Assembly (NCBI GenBank): GCA_003427395.1
Contig: BFEA01000356.1
Location: forward strand, 1,457,447-1,500,610
DNA length: 43,164 nt
Direction: 5' to 3'
Source: Chara braunii
Taxonomy: Eukaryota; Streptophyta; Charophyceae; Charales; Characeae
The notes below the pieces were generated by a model, which was given only the letters and a program-made list of their open reading frames with translations, was not told the origin of the DNA and did no database searches. The position numbers were made by a program, and so were the translations under genes. Numbering within the stretch: position 1 is the stretch's first letter; each line of letters opens with the position of its first letter. Below, in pieces: positions 30,845-40,800 of this stretch.

Positions 30845-31174
30845 ATGGTCGTCGGGGGTGATTACCTGCGGGCAGGAGCTCGCGCTGTGCATCAAGGGTT
30901 GAGAGGTCTAGCGCAGAGAGCGTTGGTGGATATACGGGAGTACTTGTCATCTTGCACTCCAGAAGAGTTGAGAGGGTTCGCGACTGGAATCTGTAGGAGG
31001 GTAAGGATACTAGAGACAGGAGTGTTAGAGATAAGGAGAGGTGTTAGTTGCATAGAGGAGCAAGAAGGAGAACTTTATTTTGATTCAGGAATCTTAGGCG
31101 TCGAGAGTGAGCATGAGATACGAGACGAGGTCGGGAGACTTGTTGCAATTTTGAGAGCGGTCGCAGACGAGTGA
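30845..31174 (+). CDS. Extra ORF, 109 aa, possible B-family relative (B4)
   Basis: ATG-started intact frame (MVVGGDYLRAGARAVHQGLR) beginning 11 bp after C2. The middle reads TPEELRGFATGICRRV, then TGVLEIRRGVSCIEE; B1 has WEEKAINDVARRI then HTLEIRRGQRYVEY, so the shared LEIRRG after a charged helix suggests a fourth, more diverged member of the B family. The C-terminus is a helix (EIRDEVGRLVAILRAVADE). Function unknown. It is the last extra ORF before a tandem-repeat block and gag. Confidence 0.4.
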   Translation: MVVGGDYLRAGARAVHQGLRGLAQRALVDIREYLSSCTPEELRGFATGICRRVRILETGVLEIRRGVSCIEEQEGELYFDSGILGVESEHEIRDEVGRLVAILRAVADE

Positions 31175-31184
31175 TTGAGTTCTT

Positions 31185-31325
31185 TCATAGGACCGGGCTA
31201 CAGATGCTTTCATAGGTCTGGGCTGCCAGTTTTGACATTAGGTTCGGGATGCTAGTTCTGACATTAGGTCCGGGCTGCCAGTTCTGACATCAGGTCCGGG
31301 CTACTGGTTTGGCGGTCCGGCCTGA
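31185..31325 (+). repeat. 26-bp tandem repeats just upstream of gag
   Basis: Five units spaced 25-26 bp (GGG at 31195, 31220, 31246, 31272, 31298), consensus TTAGGTCCGGGCTGCCAG then TTCTGACA. The AGGTYCGG word also marks the 30-bp repeats of the LTR (CAGGTCCGGGACC). Confidence 0.8.
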
Positions 31326-31362
31326 GCTGCTTACAAATTCAACTAGGAGAGAAAACAAGTAT

Positions 31363-33333
31363 ATGGAATCCAACGCTATGGGACCGCATCCGGACGATGA
31401 GCAAGCTGTATATCGAGCATCGTCGGACCGCGCTCTACGAGATCTCAAAGAGCGTCTTCGACAGAACGCCCCTTTGAGCTGCGTAGAGCAGCCGGACGAC
31501 GGCAAGCCTGAGGTGATGGCACCTCCAGTCGTCACCGAGCCCAACAGGGCCGCCCCGGTCGAAAGGGCCGAGATTCAGACCGAACCTCCGAGTTTTCGGC
31601 GTGAATCGGGTATTCAATGCTCAGCTATGTACGAGCGCAGAGATGATAAGGGTGGTTATGGAGGAGAAGATTGGAGAGACTATTTCATTAAAGAACAACT
31701 TTGGAGAGATAGGGAGAGGGCTGCCATGGCCAGATGGATTTTTGACCCTGAGACGGGGGAATCACACCCTCTGCCATACGAGATGAGAGATAGGTTCATC
31801 ATCTCGCATCAACCTTCGGAATTAGATACCAGGCCTCCCGTCTTCCTGGGATGCGGTATTACTAAATACCTGGAGAAGTGGGAGCTGCATGCCTACCGAA
31901 GTCAGTGGACTTAGGGAGAGATTATAGACAACTTCTTGTTCAATACAGACCTGAGTTTGAGTCGAGTCATAAAGGAAGCACGACCAAAGGATAGGAGGTG
32001 GGCTACCTACAAAGCCAACTTTTATGAGTTTTTTAAGTTAGAAGACGTCAAGTATTCGATTCAAGATCTAAAAGCGTTGACTCAGAGAGAGGGCGAGAGT
32101 GTCCAAGCATTTGGTATGTGTTTTCAGAAGGTATCCGATGCCCTCATGACAAGAGGGAAGTTGTCGGAAGTAGAGAGGTGCACGATTTTTCTCAGCAAAC
32201 TACCTAGGGCGAAGCAAAAGGCGGTGCTGAGGGAGACACCTAATGATAAGTTAGAATTCACTACATTGCTTAAGCTGGCAATGAAGGCAGAAGCCGATGA
32301 CTACAAGGATTTACTCTGGAGAGGCATGCAGCGAGAGGATTATTCTCTCTACAAAGAGTATGGGACAGATAGGTGTCCAGACTTTAATGACAAACCTTGG
32401 GCAGAACGACGTTATCTGATGGACGCCGACAGGCCCCAACGGTCAGGGGATAACGACGCGGTAATAGAGGAGATGAAAGAGACGATGAAGGGAATGGCCA
32501 GAAAGATGGCAGACTTCGAGACGAAGGTCGCGACTACGTATCGGGATAAGCCTGGATCCCCCTATTCTTTGCGGTGGGACCGTAGGAACAGCGACCCGTG
32601 GAGAAGCATTGAAGATCGGAACCCTCGCACGCCGGCTGATTACCGCGTGAGGGAAAGGGATGAAGAGGATCGGAGACGTAGAGATGAAGAGGATCGGAGA
32701 CATAGAGATGAAGAGGATCGGAGGCATAGGGAGGATGATGACTGGAGGCGCAGGGATGATGATATAGACAGAGACCACCGGCGTGACGAGTATCGAGGAG
32801 GAAACTCCTATAGTCAAGGAGACAGATCTGACCAGTATCCGCGCAGCCCGAGGTACGGAAGAAACACCGAAGGGTACCGAAGCCCGGACAATTTTAACTC
32901 GAGGGATAGAGAGGACTCCTGCGACAAATGAGAATTAGACAGGGACCGCCGAGATGGATATCGAAGCGGTTACGAGCAGACAGAGCGAGGGGGATATCCT
33001 GCGTCGCCAAGGTACCCCAAGTCCCCGAACTACCCGAGATCCCCCGGACCGTCCAACCAGGACGCCAGGCGGCCAGCTATTAGGAGCGCAGAGGAGCGAC
33101 CTCCTACACCTAGAAACTCCTGTATCTATTGCAAGGGGGACGATCACCTCAAGAGAGACTGCCCTGACCTCAAACGGGCGATAGATGAGGGACTTGTCGT
33201 ACTTGATGACTGCAAGTACGTCAAGTGGGCGGATGTGTCGATGTTCCCTTCGATGAAGGAAAACGTGGAGGCTAGGCGAGTACAACCAAGCACGGGTAAG
33301 GGAGTTGCAAGAACCCAGAGCGTGAAGCTATGA
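31363..33333 (+). pseudogene. gag: Retrotransposon Gag (capsid and nucleocapsid), with in-frame stops
   Basis: Single frame from ATG 31363 (MESNAMGPHPDDEQAVYRAS) to TGA 33331-33333, interrupted by TAG 31912-31914 and TGA 32929-32931. An acidic/Arg-rich N-terminus is followed by the Gag core (CGITKYLEKWELHAYRSQWT, then the stop, then IIDNFLFNTDLSLSRVIKEA, YSIQDLKALTQREGESVQAF and TIFLSKLPRAKQKAVLRE), which forms the particle in which cDNA is made. Three exact-phase 24-bp repeats (32659-32730) encode DEEDRR-R/H-R. A CCHC zinc knuckle (CIYCKGDDHLKRDC, 33121-33162, C-x2-C-x4-H-x4-C) is intact. The TGA at 32929 fits a CGA change. I chose 31363 because the open frame upstream has only a TTG. Confidence 0.85.
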
Positions 33334-33343
33334 CGAGAGTCTC

Positions 33344-34447
33344 GTGACACCCATACGAGTGGCGGCAACTAAGTCCGCCAAGGCGTCCTCTTCTAAGAAG
33401 GCCGACACCGAGTATGTGATGACAGAGAAAGACGTGCAGAGGATTGAAGGTGAAGAAGTTATACTCTCGCCACGCAAACGAGGAACCAAAAAGTTTACAA
33501 TGAAGAGCACTTTGGATGATATAGACACGGTGGAGCCTCTCAGACGCGCGCTTAGGCGGCCGATGCAGTGTACGATACTAGAGTATTTGGCAGCCTCGGG
33601 ACCTGCGCGAGATGAGTTGCAGATGATCACGCGTAAGACGGGCATTCCCCTGAGCGATGAAGTCCAGATGGCTACCAAACAGGAGGTACTACCTTCTGAA
33701 GCAGTATCGAGCGTGGTCGCTAAGGCGGACCGTGCAGCAACGGTGTTCTTAGATGGGATGGAAGGACTGCCTCCTGACAAGTTCTATATCCTAGGCAGTC
33801 GGACAGTACAGACTACTCTCAATGATGAGGTAGTCCTTCATGCTGTAATTGATAACGACAGCGAGGCTGTCATCATAGATGAAGATCTGGCGGTCCGATT
33901 GGGACAGGACCTTGATAGATCATACCAATTCAAGATAGAGACCGCTGGAAGGAAGCAGAAGGTCTCCGGAGTTTGCCACAAGGCAGCGATCGAGGTCGAA
34001 GGGTTGAGGGTGATGATGCCTGTTTTTGCAGTTCGGGACTGCAACTTAGAGTTGCTACCGGGACGGACATGGTTGAGCCATGTTCATGCTGTCACTTTAG
34101 AGCGCCCAGATGGAAGCCAGATGTTTTCCATCAAGCGTCCAGATGGTGGGCGAATTATGATGAAGACGGTAGAGCCCCGTGATCCGAGGAACAGAGCAAT
34201 TCTGGCAGCGGGAAAATCGGTCACCCTTGCGGGTCGTTCCTTGAGTTTTCGCGAAAAGAAGTATGGGCCACTACTCACGGAAGAAGAAGGTCACATAGTA
34301 GAGATTGAAGACTTAGGTTGCCGAGTCCGTGTGGAAGGAAACTCCTACCCTAAGGTTGAGGATGAAGAATTCGGAGGGATGATATCTGTGTCTTTTTTAA
34401 GGGCACAGCCCCCTACGGGGGGCGACCAAAAAGACACAAGACAGTAA
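33344..34447 (+). pseudogene. Retropepsin-like protease region, catalytic motif altered
   Basis: Frame +1 relative to gag, 367 codons with no internal stop; it has a GTG but no ATG at its beginning, so it was translated as part of a gag-pro fusion and the present frame difference is probably an indel near 33350. The N-terminal part (KSAKASSSKKADTEYVMTEK; EPLRRALRRPMQCTILEYLA) is a linker typical of these polyproteins. The protease follows: FYILGSRTVQTTLNDEVVLH, then VIDNDSEAVIIDEDLAVRLG, then ELLPGRTWLSHVHAVT. Retropepsins need D-T/S-G; here residues 170-172 (33851-33859) read D-N-D, so the glycine is lost, fitting a GGC-to-GAC change. Likely inactive. Confidence 0.75.
34393..34423 (+). promoter_or_regulatory. 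Candidate -1 programmed ribosomal frameshift signal
   Basis: Heptamer TTTTTTA (34393-34399) is in X-XXY-YYZ phase with the protease frame (codons TCT TTT TTA). Eight bases later GCCCCC (34408-34413) pairs perfectly with GGGGGC (34418-34423) around a TACG loop. A -1 slip here moves exactly into the pol frame, which has no ATG of its own and is open from 34366. The protease frame ends 48 bp downstream, at 34447. The alternative is that a single-base indel in the T run or near 34440 broke an originally continuous frame. Confidence 0.55.
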
Positions 34448-35451
34448 CTCAGAAAGTCAAGCCGGCGGCTGTAGCTCGTGAGCAATCTGCATTGGAAGGG
34501 GTATCAGAGGAAGAGATCGCTAGGGAGATTAAAGAAAAGAAGAGAAAGGAGCCGCAACGGCTGACAGAGAAAAGGATAGCTGAGATGGACATAGGGGATG
34601 GGAACTTGACTGAGCAAGAAAACGCACGACTATTAGAAGTTCTTAAGACCTGCGACGAAGCTATAGCCTTCAGTGATGCAGAAAGAGGGAGAATAGATCC
34701 TAGGTATGTTAAGCCTGCTAGGATCTACACAATTCCGTATACGCCGTGGAATGACGCAGGGTGGAAATTTGCTCAGAAAGAGAAGGAGGAAGTGATCTCC
34801 TTTCTCAAGGAGAAGATGGCGTCACATGTGGCGGAGCCATCTGACAACGCATATGCGAATAGGTGGTTCGTCTTAAGGAAGCCTAGTGGAAAGATTCGGT
34901 GGATTCAAGACCTTCAGAAGGTCAATGCAGTGATGATTCGAGATGTAGGCTCCATACCGCACGCAGATCTATTAGCGGAAGGTGCGGCAGGCAGATCCAT
35001 TTATTATGTCTGCGATTTATTTTTAGGATACGATGAGATACCGCTAGATCCGAGAGATTGGCATCTCACCGCCATGCACACGCCGCTCGGATTAGTGCAG
35101 ATGATGGTCGTACCTATGGGATGGACCAACGGGGTAGCGGTCTTTCAGAGAGCTATGGTTGTTGTTTTGAAAGACTTTATCACTGATTAAGTTGAAGTTT
35201 TCTTGGACGACTTTCCGATAAAAGGACCGGTACTGAAAGACGAAACGGAAGTCGCTCCTGGTGTAAGGAGGCTGGTAGAGCAACACGTGACGGACATTTA
35301 CGCTGTCTTGGAACAGTTAGATGAAGCAAACCTGACGGTTAGTGGGACGAAAAGCCGGTGGGCGGTGTCAACAATCAAGATCTTAGGGTTTATATGTGAT
35401 TCGAGAGGCCGCCGAGATGACCCTGGGAAGTTAGAGAAACTCATGAACTAG
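34399..35451 (+). pseudogene. pol: Reverse transcriptase domain of pol
   Basis: Pol frame after the frameshift region, with the linker GVSEEEIAREIKEKKRKE and then the RT domain that copies element RNA into DNA. Visible blocks: ARIYTIPYTPWND; ANRWFVLRKPSGKIRWIQDL; IYYVCDLFLGYDE with the first catalytic Asp at 35014-35016; AMHTPLGLVQMMVVPMGWTN; and the FLDDF box (35200-35214) in place of the usual YxDD. TAA at 35188-35190 lies four codons before that box, and the frame then continues through thumb-region sequence (GVRRLVEQHVTDIYAVLEQL; ILGFICDSRGRRDDPGKLEK) to TAG 35449-35451. That TAG sits where relatives have the Trp of a WPxP motif, fitting TGG to TAG. Confidence 0.85.
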
Positions 35452-36228
35452 CCGACACCATTGCATAGTGCTACTGAGGTTTGCCAATTCTTAGGAGTTG
35501 TGGGTTACTGGCAGATTTTCATACGCGGATATGCTGAGAAGGCTGAACCTCTGCGCACTCTTCTTAGGAAAATCGAAAAATTTTACTGGGACTCACCTCT
35601 AGAGCTTGCAGTGCAATCCCTTAAGGAAGAATTCAAGGAAGGAGGCCGAATTCTAGGCATACCTTTCTTTGAGGATGAGACCAACAGGCCTTTCATAGTA
35701 TCTACGGATGCTGGGCCGTGTTCAGTTGGGGGATTACTCTCTCAAAAGGATGCCGACGGTAAGGAGAGACCTCTGAGATTCGAGAGTCGAACGCTCAACA
35801 CTGTCGAACGCAACTACAGTCGATTTAAGAAGGAAGTGTTGGCCGTTCTACGATGTTTGGATGCCTTTAGACATTACATCTACGGGAGACGATTCGTTCT
35901 CAGGGTAAACCCTACAGCTGTAGCGTCAGTCCTACAGAAGGATTTCAGTTTAACGGATCCTACGATCGCGCGATTGCTGGTCAGAATTCGACTTAATAAC
36001 TGTACTGCGGAGAGGATCTCAGGGATGAAGAACGCTGTAGCCGACGGACTTTCACGAATTCTCATTGAGGCAGACCGATTGATATCGGTTGCTGCACTGA
36101 CTATGGCCGAGCCTAGACGAACGGATCGCTTCCTAGTCAATCTCTACGAAGATAAATACCGCACTATAGGGTTACATCTGTTAGGAGAGGAAAGCACTGA
36201 TTCGGACATCCGGAGACAAGCGGCATAG
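35452..36228 (+). pseudogene. pol: RT connection and RNase H domain of pol
   Basis: Same frame as the RT, directly after the TAG: PTPLHSATEVCQFLGVVGYW (connection), then the RNase H that degrades the RNA strand. Catalytic positions: Asp in IVSTDAGPCSVGG (35707-35709), Glu in RFKKEVLAVL (35833-35835), then VLRVNPTAV where relatives have Asp but Asn is present here (35908-35910), and Asp in KNAVADGLSR (36043-36045). The Asn fits a GAC-to-AAC change. The section ends at TAG 36226-36228, after which the same frame resumes with the integrase. Two of the three internal pieces of pol are separated only by single stops. Confidence 0.8.
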
Positions 36229-37836
36229 TACTGCCTTAGAGCTGGGCATTTGTTTCGTCGACCTGTGGGAGCGGGGATGCCTCTATGAGTGATCTGTGAC
36301 CCAAAGGAGAAACAGACCATAGTAGCGGAACTACATGACGGAGTGGTTGGAGGATATAGAGGGGTAAAAGGGACGTATGAGAAGGTTCGCAGACTATACT
36401 GGTGGGAAGGGTAGTACAAGGATGTTGAAAAGTATTGCGAGACTTGTGAGGATTGTCAGAAGAGATCCATTATCAGATATAAGGAGCCACTTCACCCTTC
36501 ATATCCTAGTAGACCTGGAGAGAAAGTACACACTGATCTGGTGAAGGTGTCGAAAGGCGTCGGGAACATGAACTATGTAGTGAACATCAGGGACGACTTT
36601 ACAGGATTTGTCGATGGCAAGCCTATCAGGACGAAGGCTGCAAGAGCAGTGAAGAACTTCGTCCTGGAGTATCTTTCTAGGTACGGGTGTGTTAGTAAGA
36701 TTGTGATGGATAGAGGAGCAAAGTTCCTAGCGAATGAGGTTCAGAGTGTATTCAAGAAAGAAGGAGCTAGAGTATCTAGAGCTACTGCCCATCACCCTCA
36801 GTCCAATGCACCTATAGAACGAGGCCACCAGTCCTTAATAACATCTTTATTCAAGTGGTGCAGTGGAAAAGATAGCGACTGGCCGAAGTATTTCCGGTAT
36901 GCGGTTTGGGCAGACAATGTCGCAGTTCGGGCCAGCACCGGTTATCCGCCTTATACTCTTTGGTTTGGGAGACACTGTCCTCTGCCCATAGAGTTCCATG
37001 TCGATAGTTGGACTACGGTTAACTGGACAAATAGCATGACACGAAAGGAATTACTGGCAGCCAGGACTAGACAGATAGCTTATGAACTAGAAGATAATCT
37101 CATGACCGTGGCTAATCGACTGGCAGTGGAAAGAGAGAAAAGCAAAGTGAGATGGGATAAGGACGTCAGAATCAGAAAAGAGAAGATAAAAGTTGGCGAT
37201 ATGGTACTTCTCTATGACGCTGCGTTGGAGAGGACATGGACGGGAAAACTGGCTAACAGGTGGATGGGACCTTATTGTGTAATTGGTGCATTGAGTTGGG
37301 GCGCTTATGTGATTGTTGAGCTAGATGGGTCGAAGTGGAAGGATCCTGTGGCAGGAGCTAGGTTGAAGCTGTTTAAGCCAAGGGAGACTCCTGCTCCTCC
37401 GCCGACGCGATCAGACTCTAAAGGAAAGGGAAAAGCCAAGGTGTCAGATAGCGGGCCGCCAAGACGGTTCGAGGCAGGTGAGAGTTCTAGGAAGAGGAAG
37501 AGAGTAGAGACCAGGAAAGTGAAGGGCTTAACGCTAGTTAAGAAAAAGAAATGGGTCTTTGTTCTACAAAGACCTAAGCGCAGAGCCGGCATTAGAAGGG
37601 GTGGCACAATTGATGCGCGACCTCCCCAACGAAGGAAGAAGCGAAGGAATATTCCTGTGTCCAAGCGCCAAACAGAGAAGTGGAAACATATGCGTCATGC
37701 GCACATAGTCCACTTAGATCTTGTGCGGTTTGTCTGGCCCAGACAGAGCGGGCTCCACGGGGGCGTCGAGAGGAGGTCCGGGCTTGTTTGTCGGGCGACC
37801 GAAGGCCAGTCGGGCGCCCTAATACCGGCCGATTAA
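36229..37836 (+). pseudogene. pol: Integrase domain of pol and basic C-terminal tail
   Basis: Continues the pol frame. A zinc-binding N-terminal part (AELHDGVVGGYRGVKGTYEK; YCETCEDCQ) has Tyr where the second His is expected (36355-36357) and contains TGA 36286-36288 and TAG 36412-36414. The catalytic core keeps Asp in HTDLV (36535-36537), Asp in IVMDRGAKF (36709-36711) and Glu in PQSNAPIERGH (36817-36819), a D-x57-D-x35-E spacing. The C-terminus has VGDMVLLYDAALERTWTGKL and RWMGPYCV, the GPY/F-type module of Ty3/Gypsy integrases. A Lys/Arg-rich tail (SRKRKRVETRKVKG; QRRKKRRNIPV) looks like a nuclear-localisation or DNA-binding tail. The stop at 37834-37836 is 48 bp inside the 3' LTR. Confidence 0.85.
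37767..37776 (+). other. Candidate polypurine tract
   Basis: GAGAGGAGG just upstream of the 3' LTR is the only purine run there, but it stands 12 bases from the LTR boundary, where the tract normally abuts the LTR. Weak. Confidence 0.3.
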
Positions 37837-40800
37837 CCCTTAGAATAGTTGGCTGAGAAAGAATCGACAGGGACTTTTGTCCGACCGGTTGGGAAAAATT
37901 AGGGATACCTCGAGCACCCCTAAAATTTGAGATGACGACTGCTGAGACTAGCCCTAGAAATTTGTGAGAGGGACTACCGCTTCGCCGCCCTGACGGGTAC
38001 CTTATTGTCTACCTTATTTCCGCCGCTCCAAGCCTGTTCCCGGAACGACTGGCTGCGAGACGGTAATTTGAGAATAGGTTTTGGCGAGGCCCTTTTACTC
38101 TGTCCAACGAACGTGAGAATGGAGCCTCGCATTTTATTAATTTTAATATAAAAGTTAAAAATAGAAAAAAGGATTCAAAATAAAAGAAGAGAGGAGAAAA
38201 ACGAAATATTCACTAATTTATTTAAAATCATTGATATTTAATTTTTAATGGGATAGCCCCCAGTTATTGGTCTTTCGATAATATTATTAAAAAAAATAAG
38301 AAAAAGGATCAAAAGCGGTAAAAGAAAAAGAAAATAAAGAATTTTCGTTATTTAATTAAGTTCCATTGAAATTTATTTCTGATAAAATTGTCTTTATTTT
38401 CATTGATTTTTATAATAAGATTCAAGGAATAAGGAGATTAATCAAAAATGATACAAGGGAGGGAAAACCACGATTATTAAATGATCGACTGAATTTTGCT
38501 CAATTTATTCGCGATCGGGATTACACCGGATTTTTTTATTTTTTTTTCTATATCTGATGATCTTCATTATTTTGCGATGATTGGGATTGCTTGCATGACT
38601 TACCTGATTTCCCCAATGCCTAGCCTCATCGCGACCTACTTGTTATGTGTGTTAGATTAGATGATTGATGATGTGTTGCTTCGCTAAGTGTTGTTCGGCT
38701 TCGTTGCTTCGGAACGGCCGCTGGTTCGGTTAGGGCACATGGTTTGGAGAGGATCGGTATTTTTTTATGGGGTTGCTGCATCCTACAATACGCAACATAT
38801 TTCAGGCCCGGCACTACCATGACAACTTATTTCAGTTTCGACGCCATTACGACAGTTTATTTCAGGTTCGGAACCGCTGCGGTGATTTATTTTCAGGTCC
38901 GGGACCACTACGNTAGGTTATTTCAGGTTCGGAACCTTCTTGGCGGATTATTTCACGTTCGGTGCTATCTCGACGTCAGCATGGGTCAAGTTTCGGTATA
39001 TCGGCACGACATTCAGGTTCGGTACAAGATCGACATCGGTGTGTTGCAGGCTATTNAGGTTCGGATTTGGTACGGTACGGTGCTCCGCNTTGGGTTGGTA
39101 CTGTGNGGCAGCGGGTCCGTGGTACTCTNGTCAGGAAGAGGTTNGNTGGTTTCACAAGACTGNCACGCTGCGNGGTGTTCGACGTGCTTCTGGTTCGGAA
39201 TTGGTTCGTCATCGGTAAGGTACAGGTCNNTGCAGTAGAGATGTACTCCCGGATCGGCTCCNTGATGGTACGGGATGGGCTTCAGCAATGTCGAAGGTTA
39301 TTTCAGGTTNGGCATTGANGGGCATTGACTGGGTTCTCGGCCTCGTGATATGATCTGAGATACTTCGTGAAGATCAGACAGCTTGGGGAGATTAGTTCCA
39401 TGAATTTTGGCGCTGGAATGTCAGGTCTGGGACCAATATGTTCCGGCTTCGGTTCTGTTTTTCTTGGTATGGCGAGCGGTGCGGGATCGGAACTTCTGGG
39501 AACGGTGCTCCACTTCCCTTCAGAACTGCTATGGTATGATATTGGTTGTGGTGTTTTACATTGGGCTGACTGGGATACTGGTTTTTTGCGGTACGCCACC
39601 CTGTTCAGATTCAGTGCCTGTCTTTAGATCATGGTAATTGGACCAGCGACAGAGACTGTGCGATCACTAGCCTACGAGGAGAAGGCGTTGGCNCTGTGAG
39701 AACTGCTGCATGGTTGGGCAGTGCGGGGAGGACAGTGTGGGCCTAAAGATGGTGCCACCGTACCTGCGCAGAGCCAGTAGCCGTGGTACGGCCTTATAGC
39801 CCGTGCCGCTGCGTTTACCCGGGCCTTGGTACCGCGGGTATGGGTGAGGTCCTCGACCGCTAGACTACACCGGCCGAGAAGGACTGAACCTTTTTCTCTT
39901 GGCCCAGGGCCTGCAGCTGCGGTGTCTGCTCGGGGTGGATCCGAAGGGGGCCGGTACCTCTCAGTTCTCGAGCACGGGGCTTGAGCGTTGAGCCTGGCGC
40001 AGGAATCCACATATAACCAGGACAGACACCAGAAAGGGGGACAATTCGTACGGGGGGGGAATTGGATCGAATGTGCCCGGCGTCCGCCGCCCCAGGAGCC
40101 CAGTTGACTTCGAACCTTGGTGACTGGGCGGCGGGAAGACGACAGTCAGGGAAGAGCACTGGCAGGAGGTGTGCCAGGCGCCCGCTGCCTGCAACACAGT
40201 CTGTGTTCGAGCTCGCTTGAGAGAAGGTTGCGGGGAGAGCCAGAACGGGTACTATCGGGGAGGAGACAGAAGAAGGGCGTGCTAGGCGTACACCGCCCTC
40301 AACAAAGCTTGGATACCGCTCGGTCAGGGCATAAGCGATGGGGGCAGAGGCATGAGAGGGGCATTGATCGTGCCTGGTATACCCCACCCGCACTAGCAGA
40401 TGATCTTGTAGGCGCGTGGCGGACGGCGGGGCTATGATGTAAGAAGGACGGCTCCGTTACCGGGGAGCTTCAAAAGTGGGTGGGAAGGAGAAATGATCGA
40501 GTGAGAACGAACCGGTACGATGTGTACGAGAAGAGCAGCCTGCNGATGGGGGCNGGAGAACACGAAAGCAAATGAGACGAAAACGCGCANTCAGATCGGG
40601 CGCAGATCTAAGTACACAGCGTAAACAGTCACTTTATGCCTNAAGGGTTGACNCGACANGACCCATGGGAAGAGATAGNNAATCAAGCAACCNCCATCAT
40701 TCGGTGACCAGCNAACTNATCNGTCTACCAGNCATTTCCGCTCCTAGNGGAACTAGATCNTACTGCTGAACAAGACAATCATTCATGCCCGTTGATGGTT

